Shown: one piece after another, positions 7,288-12,967 of the stretch
How the letters are laid out: each line of letters opens with the position of its first letter
How positions within the stretch are numbered: the first letter of the stretch is position 1
Assembly (NCBI GenBank): GCA_964607965.1
Contig: CAZSMH010000042.1
Coordinates: forward strand, 1 to 15,910
DNA: 15,910 nt
Reading direction: 5' to 3'
Origin: SZUA-584 sp964607965
Lineage (GTDB): Bacteria; Bacillota; Clostridia; Christensenellales; SZUA-584
Program-made: the position numbers and the translations under genes
Notes under the pieces: model-generated
What the model was told of the DNA's origin: nothing
What the model saw: only the letters and a program-made list of their open reading frames with translations
Database searches by the model: none

Positions 7288-7947
7288 ATGGAGACAATTA
7301 ATCTAAGTAGATTTGCGTTTTTTCCGAATATGGCGGAGGCAGACAAAAAACTGCTGCAAGAGAGCATTACAATAAGCAGGCTTGTGCGAGGCCGTCTTAT
7401 GACCGGGGACAATAACCGCTGCCTCGGCATTCTTATGGTTATAAGCGGTCGCCTCCGGCTTTTCAGGCTGTCCGAAAAAGGGCGCGAGATGACTCTTTAC
7501 CGAGTAGGCGCGGGAGAGCTGTGCCTGCTTTCGGGTATATGCGCACTGGGCAGCATTGATTATCATTTTTCTATAGAGGCGGAACGCAGCAGCACACTGG
7601 CTATAATTCCTCCCGAGACTTTTAAAGAGCTTTTATATCGCAGCGAACCGTTTATGTCGTATGTTTTCGGCGAACTTGCCAAAAGGCTGATAATTTCAAT
7701 TGAGACCATAGAGATGCTTTTATTTTCCAGCATTGAGGAACGCATACTGGCCTATTTGCAAAGCAGGGCTAACGCACAAGGCGAAGTTAAAACAACCCAT
7801 GAGAAGATGGCGGCGGAGCTTGGGTCTACCCGGGAGGTAATCACACGCCAGCTTCAGAAAATATCCGAAAGAGGATTGGTCAAGCTGGAGAGAGGTCTTA
7901 TAATAGTTAATAAATCTTTGCTTTTTGGTAACAAAGTCACGGACTGA
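7288..7947 (+). CDS. Crp/Fnr-family transcriptional regulator, possibly thiol-sensing
   Basis: The 219-residue protein has a cyclic-nucleotide-type beta-barrel sensor domain (about 10-118), a dimerisation helix (about 118-147) and a C-terminal winged helix-turn-helix. The recognition region is THEKMAAELGSTREVITRQLQKI (170-192). The four-cysteine iron-sulfur set of Fnr is absent, and the cAMP-contact pattern of Crp (RSSAMVA after a PGE-LG loop) is not matched. The sensor does contain GELCLLSGICALG with C79 and C85, a spacing I associate with Crp-like regulators sitting beside thioredoxin or sulfurtransferase genes. Redox sensing by a disulfide is therefore plausible but inferred. AAAGGA (7274-7279) precedes ATG 7288. 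The thioredoxin gene starts 65 bases downstream on the same strand and is a likely target or co-transcript. Confidence 0.88.
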   Translation: METINLSRFAFFPNMAEADKKLLQESITISRLVRGRLMTGDNNRCLGILMVISGRLRLFRLSEKGREMTLYRVGAGELCLLSGICALGSIDYHFSIEAERSSTLAIIPPETFKELLYRSEPFMSYVFGELAKRLIISIETIEMLLFSSIEERILAYLQSRANAQGEVKTTHEKMAAELGSTREVITRQLQKISERGLVKLERGLIIVNKSLLFGNKVTD

Positions 7948-7959
7948 TTGTTTTGATTC

Positions 7960-7968
7960 TGGTATTAT
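7960..7968 (+). promoter_or_regulatory. Possible extended -10 promoter for thioredoxin
   Basis: TGGTATTAT at 7960-7968 fits an extended -10 element (TG-N-TATTAT), but no recognisable -35 lies 16-18 bases upstream. It could give thioredoxin its own transcript and be a control point for the regulator next door. Read-through from the regulator gene is also possible, since no terminator is seen between the two. Confidence 0.35.
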
Positions 7969-8012
7969 TCGGTTAAACAGATTGGTTATCGTTACCGGAA
8001 AGGATGTGCATT

Positions 8013-8336
8013 ATGGCAAAGGTTATTACACTGGATAATTTTAAAAAAGAAGTGACCGACAGCAAAAAACCGGTGCTGCTTGATTTTTGGGCGACGTGGT
8101 GTGCGCCGTGCAGAATGCTCGGGCCCGCTATTGACCAGTTAAGCGAGCAGTACAAGGACAGCGCGGTAGTCGGCAAGGTGAACATAGACGAACAAAGTGA
8201 ACTGGCGGAACATTTTGGAGTTATGAGCATTCCTAGTGTGTTCGTTATAAAAAACGGCAAGGTGATTGACAGCGCAATAGGGGTTCGCCCAAAACAATAC
8301 TACGAGGACATACTTGATAAAGCTATTGCGCTTTAG
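8013..8336 (+). CDS. trxA: Thioredoxin
   Basis: A 107-residue cytosolic thioredoxin that reduces protein disulfides using electrons from thioredoxin reductase, which is not in this window. It shows the full fold: VLLDFWATWCAPC (21-33) with the redox pair C30/C33, the buried Asp preceding it, KVNIDEQSELAEHFGVMSIPSVFVIKNGK with the cis-proline P74, and a normal C-terminal helix. The active site is WCAPC rather than the commoner WCGPC, a variant known in bacterial thioredoxins. Start 8013 is preferred over an in-frame ATG at 8004 because GGAAAGGA (7997-8004) is then 8 bases away and would otherwise overlap the start codon. A strong terminator follows. Confidence 0.95.
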   Translation: MAKVITLDNFKKEVTDSKKPVLLDFWATWCAPCRMLGPAIDQLSEQYKDSAVVGKVNIDEQSELAEHFGVMSIPSVFVIKNGKVIDSAIGVRPKQYYEDILDKAIAL

Positions 8337-8346
8337 CCAGTAGGAC

Positions 8347-8387
8347 TAATACAGAAAGCGGGCTATACCAGCCTGCTTTTTGTATTA
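8347..8387 (+). terminator. Long hairpin terminator after thioredoxin
   Basis: The arms 8347-8364 and 8370-8387 pair over 18 bases with only two G-U pairs, around a 5-base loop (ATACC). The GC-rich core is AAAGCGGGCT (8355-8364) with AGCCTGCTTT (8370-8379), and a five-T run ends at 8381. It isolates thioredoxin from the dehydrogenase gene. Confidence 0.9.
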
Positions 8388-8400
8388 TCTCATTAAGATA

Positions 8401-8430
8401 TTGAGTTTTGGCTTTAGCAGAATGTATAAT
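8401..8430 (+). promoter_or_regulatory. Sigma-A-like promoter of the dehydrogenase gene
   Basis: TTGAGT at 8401-8406 and a perfect TATAAT at 8425-8430 are 18 bases apart, just after the thioredoxin terminator. The expected transcription start is near 8437, about 24 bases before the start codon. Confidence 0.65.
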
Positions 8431-8460
8431 AGCTGTATCACAAAAAGCGGAGGGAATAAA

Positions 8461-9420
8461 ATGAAAATCGTTATTCTGGACGGCCGCGCAGTAAACCCCG
8501 GAGACGTTTCGTGGGAGCCTTTTGGAAAACTCGGAGATCTTACGGTTTATGACAGGACATCTGACGATAAAATAATTGAGAGAATCGGCGATTCCCCAAT
8601 AATTATAACCAATAAGGTGAATTTGACGGAAGATATATTCGCCGCTGCGTCTGAAATAAAATGGGTCGGAATACTTGCTACGGGTACAGAGATTGTTGAT
8701 ATAAACGCGGCAAGCAAAAGGGGAATTCCCGTCTGCAATGTGGCAGATTATTCAACGGCGGCGGTTGCGGAAATGGTTTTTGCGCTGCTTTTTGAGCTGT
8801 GCCGCAGGGTCGGCGCGCATTCGGATGCTGTTATGCAGGGCGAATGGACGGCGAGTAAGGACTTTTGTTTCTGGAAGTATCCGCAGAACGAAATCTGCGG
8901 AAAAACCTTAGGCATTATAGGCCTTGGCTCTATAGGACGCAGGACGGCGAAGATTGCAGAGGCTTTTAGCATGAATGTAATAGCGGCAAGCAGCAGCCGC
9001 CCTGTGCCGGAAACCGACACATTAAAATATGCAGATTTAGACGGAGTTTACCGTCATGCCGATATTATCAGTCTTCATTGCCCGCTTAACGAGCAGACAC
9101 GCGGTATGATTGACAAGAGGGCTATAGACAAAATGAAAGACGGCGTAATAATTATTAACACTGCGCGCGGCGCACTTGTGGATGAACAGGATCTGACCGA
9201 TGCGCTTCAAAGCGGCAAAGTGTCAGGCGCGGCGTGCGATGTTGTTTCAAAAGAGCCTATTACCGCAGACAATCCGCTGCTTGGCGCAAAGAACGTAATT
9301 ATTACACCGCATATAGCCTGGGCTTCGCGTCAGTCGCGCCAGAGGCTTATTGATATGGCCGCGGATAACTTAAAGGCATTTATTTCCGGCCGTATACAAG
9401 GCGCAGTCAACATGATGTAA
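8461..9420 (+). CDS. D-2-hydroxyacid dehydrogenase (glycerate/hydroxypyruvate type)
   Basis: The product is a 319-residue NAD(P)-dependent oxidoreductase of the D-isomer-specific 2-hydroxyacid dehydrogenase family. It has the split substrate domain (1-about 100 and the C-terminal helix) and a Rossmann domain with GLGSIG (154-159). The catalytic triad is visible: R236 in NTARG, E265 in SKEP and H284 in TPHIAWAS. The N-terminal motifs (VILDGRAVNPGDVSWEP, ATGTEIVDINAASKRGIPVCNV) resemble glycerate dehydrogenase/hydroxypyruvate reductase relatives more than lactate or phosphoglycerate dehydrogenases, and there is no ACT domain. The substrate call is therefore an inference. GGAGGG at 8449-8454 sits 6 bases before ATG 8461; the frame extends upstream, but into the promoter and terminator. 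The stop abuts the stop of the convergent radical SAM gene with no base between. Confidence 0.88.
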   Translation: MKIVILDGRAVNPGDVSWEPFGKLGDLTVYDRTSDDKIIERIGDSPIIITNKVNLTEDIFAAASEIKWVGILATGTEIVDINAASKRGIPVCNVADYSTAAVAEMVFALLFELCRRVGAHSDAVMQGEWTASKDFCFWKYPQNEICGKTLGIIGLGSIGRRTAKIAEAFSMNVIAASSSRPVPETDTLKYADLDGVYRHADIISLHCPLNEQTRGMIDKRAIDKMKDGVIIINTARGALVDEQDLTDALQSGKVSGAACDVVSKEPITADNPLLGAKNVIITPHIAWASRQSRQRLIDMAADNLKAFISGRIQGAVNMM

Positions 9421-10346
9421 TTACTGCATATTAAGCGACGAAACCCACTCCGCGTTTTCCTTTAATGCGCATCCGCCCCGGCTTTCTTTCAGCTGGTCGT
9501 GATTCTCGCGTATTTTTTTAATCAGAGGCGATAGAAGCGCTTCCTTTAAAGGCATATTTGCGACGCACACGTCCGAGTAGGGCGCGAACGGACATGCTTC
9601 AAGCGCGCCGCCCGAGCTGATATGTAGGAACCCGCGCCCGGACGCCAGGCAGCCTCCGTATTGTTCTTCATTGCCGGGCAGCGTAACTATAAGCATATCG
9701 TAAGAGTTATATAAAGTCTGTTCGTTGTCGCGAAGATGCTGTTTTTGCTCGTCGGTGAGGCACAGGGCTTCATCCTTTGCGCCGCAAGGGACATATTCTA
9801 TCAAAAAAGCGGCTCTGCATCCTATGCTTTGCAGCTTTTTAAGATAATCAGAGCGAATTACTTCATCATAGTTTGCGCTGGTTAGGGTGACAGATACGCC
9901 GAAGAGCCGTTTTTGTGAATCCAGTCTTTGCATTGTTTCCATTACCATATCGAATATCCCTGCACCGCGCCGCGCATCGGTACGCTCCCGGCCGCCTTCC
10001 AGACTGATAACCGGAATAAGATTTTTAATTTTGCCTACAGATTCTGCTGTATCTCCGCGCAGCAAAAGCCCGTTTGTAAACATAATAAAAGGTATTTTAG
10101 GGTGCGCTTTCGGCAAATCGAGGAGACCTTGTTTTAAAAGCGGTTCGCCGCCTGCAATCAGCACTACCGCAACGCCGAGAGCAGAAGCTTCGCCGACGAT
10201 ACGCTCAAGCTGCGAAGAATCAAGTTCCGTGTTTCTGTCGCGCTTCTGGCTGCACGCGTAGCAGCCGGAGCACCTTAAATTACAGTCGTTGGTTACGCTT
10301 ATAATAAGTACAGGCGGAACTATCAGCCCTTCGTTACGCTCGTATG
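9421..10346 (-). CDS. Radical SAM protein, N-terminus lost in the assembly gap
   Basis: About 308 residues are visible from the gap edge to the stop. The radical-SAM iron-sulfur motif CNLRCSGCYAC (CxxxCxxC) is read on the minus strand near 10268-10300, followed by the SAM-binding LIAGGEPLL and FTNGLLL. The barrel continues with ISLEGGRERTDARRG and LIEYVPCGAKDEAL. A C-terminal set of Cys (YGGC, then EAC 18 residues later, DVC 8 residues later, and GGC near the end) suggests one auxiliary cluster of SPASM/twitch type. A valine GTG codon inside the barrel (10164) can be mistaken for a start but lies after the cluster motif, so it is not the start. The true start lies in or beyond the N-run. The substrate is unknown and no peptide precursor gene is visible nearby. 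Such enzymes mature peptides or modify proteins or cofactors. Confidence 0.85.
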
Positions 10347-10446
10347 NNNNNNNNNNNNNNNNNNNNNNNNNNNNNNNNNNNNNNNNNNNNNNNNNNNNNN
10401 NNNNNNNNNNNNNNNNNNNNNNNNNNNNNNNNNNNNNNNNNNNNNN
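10347..10446. other. Assembly gap of 100 N
   Basis: A run of exactly 100 N is the usual placeholder for a scaffold join of unknown length. It truncates the 5' ends of the radical SAM gene on the left and the membrane-protein gene on the right, so any start codons, promoters or extra genes between them are missing. Confidence 0.98.
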
Positions 10447-10743
10447 TTTGCGGCATTCGGTGCAATAGTCATGCTGCTGTGGAACTCGCTTATGCCTGAT
10501 ATTTTCAATCTCGGGACAATAGGATACTGGCAGGCATTAGGGCTTGCTCTTCTTGGCAGGCTGCTTGTCGGGGGATTCGGCGGCAAAGAAGAGCAAAGGA
10601 AAAACCAGATAAGGGGAAAAACACATTGTAAAACACAGAGGCAGTCAAACGATGAGGAGTATGAACAGGAATATGAAAAGTGGTTTGAGGAGGAAGGCTC
10701 CGGACTGTTTGAAGAGTACATGAAAAATAAAGAAAAAAAATAA
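10447..10743 (+). CDS. Small conserved membrane protein (5' end lost in gap)
   Basis: The frame is open from the gap edge to TAA 10741-10743 (98 residues). The visible protein begins FAAFGAIVMLLWNSLMPDIF, then YWQALGLALLGRLLVGGFGG, then a charged tail rich in Glu, Lys and Gln. The LLWN-x-LMP-x-IF ... WQALGL-x-LL-x-R-LL-GGF pattern is one I recognise from short conserved bacterial membrane proteins of unknown function: two hydrophobic stretches and a soluble tail, often near regulators. An in-frame ATG at 10471 falls inside the first hydrophobic segment and has no ribosome binding site, so the real start is probably in the gap. A terminator follows immediately. Confidence 0.65.
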   Translation, partial: FAAFGAIVMLLWNSLMPDIFNLGTIGYWQALGLALLGRLLVGGFGGKEEQRKNQIRGKTHCKTQRQSNDEEYEQEYEKWFEEEGSGLFEEYMKNKEKK

Positions 10744-10748
10744 TGCGG

Positions 10749-10795
10749 AAGGCCTCTTTTAAAACGTAAAAGAAACATCTTAAAAGGGGCTTTTT
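10749..10795 (+). terminator. Terminator after the small membrane protein
   Basis: AAGGCCTCTTTTAA (10749-10762) pairs with TTAAAAGGGGCTTT (10780-10793) over 14 bases with two G-U pairs and a 17-base loop. Five T (10791-10795) and a further AT-rich tail follow. It starts 5 bases after the stop. The minus-strand gene that ends at 10823 could also use the hairpin, but the T-run on that side is poor. Confidence 0.75.
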
Positions 10796-10822
10796 ATTTT
10801 TAGCACGTAATGGGGTGAATGT

Positions 10823-11824
10823 TTATTTTTCTGCCAAAAGCTCTGTGAATCCGAACATAAGAGCATCGGGAACTTTTCGCTGGCCGGTTAAAGAGCGCCT
10901 GTAACGGTTAATGTTTTTGCCCATAAAGCTCATGGTGGCCGATTTGCCGCCGTCCAGATTATAGGCGACCTGGCAGCCATATTCTGCGAACACTTCGGCA
11001 AGCTCCTGCATTTTCATACCTTCACTATAACGCTTTTGTCTGCCGTCTACAACCACAAGTATATAATGATATGGCTCTATCATCCCTACTGCAGTACGGG
11101 GGTTTAAACCGGCAAGATGGCACCTTTTGAGTTTTGGTTCAATAACGCCGTTATTTATAAGCGTTGGGCCGAACGAGAATGTGTTTTTCACACCGGCATC
11201 AAGCAGCTCCTGCGCAGTGATTTCGCCCGGTCTGAATATACGCATAGTTCCGTCCGGATAAAAAGCAAGCGTGTCCATCTTTTTTTTCTTGACGTATACT
11301 TTGCCGTCCCTAATTATTATGCCCTTTTTATCGCCTTTTACTTTATTAATATAATCGCCGTTTACAGCGATTACAGCCTGATAGTTTTTTGCAATCTTAT
11401 ATAATGCAGAATATGATTTTCCCGGCCTTTTGGGAGAGCCGAAACCGGCACGTTCGGTTTGGCCTTCCTTTAAACGCACATCAGCAACAAAGTATGTTTT
11501 AGGCCCTTTTTTCTTATTTATACGGTTAATTTCTACAAAAAGAACAGGCGAGCGATAAAGCCAGTAACCGTTTTCCTCATCTTCGACTACCTCTTCTCCT
11601 TCGGAAGTAAAATAAGGGTCGGGAGTGGGAGTTGGAGTGGGCGTTGGCGTAGGTTCCAATGTTGGCTTAGGAGTAGGGGCAGGGGTGGGCACAGGCACAG
11701 GCTGTACATCAACTAAAGGTGGTTCGGGCTTTAAAACAGTTTGAGAATTTGCAGCCGAGTTTGAACCGCCGGATAACAGCAACAATACAATAAGCAAAAA
11801 CAACGCCGTATTTTTGATTATCAA
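10823..11824 (-). CDS. Secreted phosphodiester glycosidase (NAGPA) domain protein
   Basis: The 333-residue protein has an N-terminal signal sequence (KN then a LFLLIVLLLLSGG core, no lipobox Cys). A Pro/Thr/Val-rich linker with PTP repeats follows at about 34-70. The phosphodiester glycosidase/NAGPA (former DUF2233) domain spans about 90-328. Landmarks are VIAVNGDY (151-158), NPRTAVGM (241-248), ILVVVDGR (255-262) and NLDGGKSATM (289-298). Relatives include the human uncovering enzyme and bacterial exopolysaccharide-linked proteins; here a role in trimming envelope glycans is inferred. The start is TTG at 11824: a stop lies three codons upstream, there is no ATG before the signal core, and AGAGG (plus-strand CCTCT at 11834-11838) is 9 bases away. 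It lies downstream of the deacetylase gene on the same strand. Confidence 0.88.
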   Translation of the reverse strand: MIIKNTALFLLIVLLLLSGGSNSAANSQTVLKPEPPLVDVQPVPVPTPAPTPKPTLEPTPTPTPTPTPDPYFTSEGEEVVEDEENGYWLYRSPVLFVEINRINKKKGPKTYFVADVRLKEGQTERAGFGSPKRPGKSYSALYKIAKNYQAVIAVNGDYINKVKGDKKGIIIRDGKVYVKKKKMDTLAFYPDGTMRIFRPGEITAQELLDAGVKNTFSFGPTLINNGVIEPKLKRCHLAGLNPRTAVGMIEPYHYILVVVDGRQKRYSEGMKMQELAEVFAEYGCQVAYNLDGGKSATMSFMGKNINRYRRSLTGQRKVPDALMFGFTELLAEK

Positions 11825-11927
11825 AAAATATTACCTCTATATATTAATTTTCTACATATAATAACACATTAAAATAAAAAAAGGCAACGTCAACTTTTTA
11901 GCCCGTTTGAAATGCCGCAAAAGGGCA

Positions 11928-12797
11928 TTATTTTTTTAGCTTATAATTCTTTAATGTGTCGAAACAATAGCCGTAGCTTATTAACAGATCAATGACTTCT
12001 TTCAGTCCCTGTGAATGTGAGTCGTGAAAAAGAATGCGAATGCGCTTTTTGCCCTTTTTGCAGACTTTTTCTACTTTCTCAACAATTTTTTCGGCAGATA
12101 TTCCTCTCCAGTCAAGCGTATCAAGATCCCATCCTAATCTCCTCATGCCTATTCCCTTGCTTTGGCTCTTGGTTAAGGGGCTTCCGTACGGCGCCCGGAA
12201 AATAGTCGGTTTCTTTCCGGTAATCTTTTTTATAATGGAGTTGGTGGTTTTTACCTGACGAATAAGCTTTTCATCAGTGGTTTTGGCAGGGTCAACATGG
12301 CTGTATGTGTGGTTGCCGATTTCATGCCCTTCATTGAACTGCCTGAGTATTATATCGGGGTACTTTTTTGCGTGTGCTCCAAGCACAAAAAATGTCGCTT
12401 TAATATCATATTTAGCAAGTAAATCGAGTATTGCAATAGTATTCTGGGTTTTGCCGACTTCGCATGGGCCGTCATCAAAAGTAAGGTATGCAATCTTGTC
12501 TGTTTTAGGTATAGGTGTTACCGCTGTAGTTTCAGGTGTTTCTGCTGCTTGATCCGGACACGGAGAGGGCGTGGGTGTTTGTTGGGTATCTTCAAAGTCA
12601 GAAGGAGAATAAAAGATTTGGACCTGATCAGACACACTATAAGCGTAAACCGGCAATGCTAAAGATGATGGCGTAGTATGTGAAGCATTAAAACTAATGG
12701 AATCTGATAAAATTCCACCGCCTGAAATGCCGATTACAGTGAACACTAATACAATTATCGTCAGCAGTTTTGCTGCTTTAAAACACTTGTTTTTCAT
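11928..12797 (-). CDS. Secreted NodB-type polysaccharide deacetylase
   Basis: The 289-residue protein has a signal sequence or signal anchor (KNKCFKAAKLLTIIVLVFTVIG). A low-complexity Thr/Pro/Ser/Ala linker follows (about 70-100). The carbohydrate esterase family 4 domain spans about 100-285. All five motifs are seen: TFDDG (D108 base, D109 metal), NHTYSH (H163 and H167 metal), RAPYGS (201-206), DTLDW (D229/W230) and LFHDSH (H258). It should remove N-acetyl groups from peptidoglycan or another cell-surface glycan outside the membrane, often a lysozyme-resistance or sporulation function. ATG 12797 fits the signal peptide, but I see no ribosome binding site in the 20 bases before it. No alternative start was found upstream in frame. 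Confidence 0.9.
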   Translation of the reverse strand: MKNKCFKAAKLLTIIVLVFTVIGISGGGILSDSISFNASHTTPSSLALPVYAYSVSDQVQIFYSPSDFEDTQQTPTPSPCPDQAAETPETTAVTPIPKTDKIAYLTFDDGPCEVGKTQNTIAILDLLAKYDIKATFFVLGAHAKKYPDIILRQFNEGHEIGNHTYSHVDPAKTTDEKLIRQVKTTNSIIKKITGKKPTIFRAPYGSPLTKSQSKGIGMRRLGWDLDTLDWRGISAEKIVEKVEKVCKKGKKRIRILFHDSHSQGLKEVIDLLISYGYCFDTLKNYKLKK

Positions 12798-12826
12798 TTG
12801 CGGTCGATTATGTTGTTTTAAAATAA

Positions 12827-12835
12827 TTTATACCA
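12827..12835 (-). promoter_or_regulatory. Possible extended -10 promoter of the deacetylase gene
   Basis: On the minus strand TGGTATAAA (plus TTTATACCA, 12827-12835) fits an extended -10 element and would start a short leader of about 22 bases. No good -35 is present. A second candidate -10, TATAAT (plus ATTATA 12876-12881), has only a weak -35 (TTATAT). The whole 12798-12922 stretch is very AT-rich and holds no gene that I can see. Confidence 0.35.
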
Positions 12836-12922
12836 AAGAATAACACAAAATAATTGTTAATACAAACAAAAAAATATTATATAAAGTAAAAATAGAAAAT
12901 ATAAAAACTTGGACGATCAAAT

Positions 12923-12955
12923 AAAAAAACAGGGAGGCAGCGACCTCCCTGTTTT
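12923..12955 (-). terminator. Terminator after the ammonium channel gene
   Basis: A perfect 12-base-pair stem (12926-12937 with 12944-12955, core CAGGGAGG/CCTCCCTG) with a 6-base loop is followed on the minus strand by a run of seven T (plus-strand A-run 12923-12929). It begins 13 bases after the amt stop and closes the glnN-amt transcript. The other strand has only four T, so plus-strand termination would be weaker. Confidence 0.92.
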
Positions 12956-12967
12956 ATGCTAATTTCC

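Noticed and set aside
7288..7947. Fnr-type oxygen sensor
   Set aside because: Only three cysteines (45, 79, 85) are present and the N-terminal cysteine cluster of Fnr is missing.
10164..10164. GTG at 10164 as the start of the radical SAM gene
   Set aside because: The frame continues upstream through CNLRCSGCYAC, the essential cluster motif, so GTG is an internal valine.
11620..11735. Repetitive GT-rich tract as a possible tandem repeat element
   Set aside because: It encodes the Pro/Thr-rich linker of the secreted glycosidase-domain protein; the repeat is a coding low-complexity region.
11911..11937. Hairpin AATGCC/GGCATT followed by T-run on the plus strand
   Set aside because: No plus-strand gene ends there, the stem is only six pairs, and on the minus strand no T-run follows it, so it is not a convincing terminator for the deacetylase gene.
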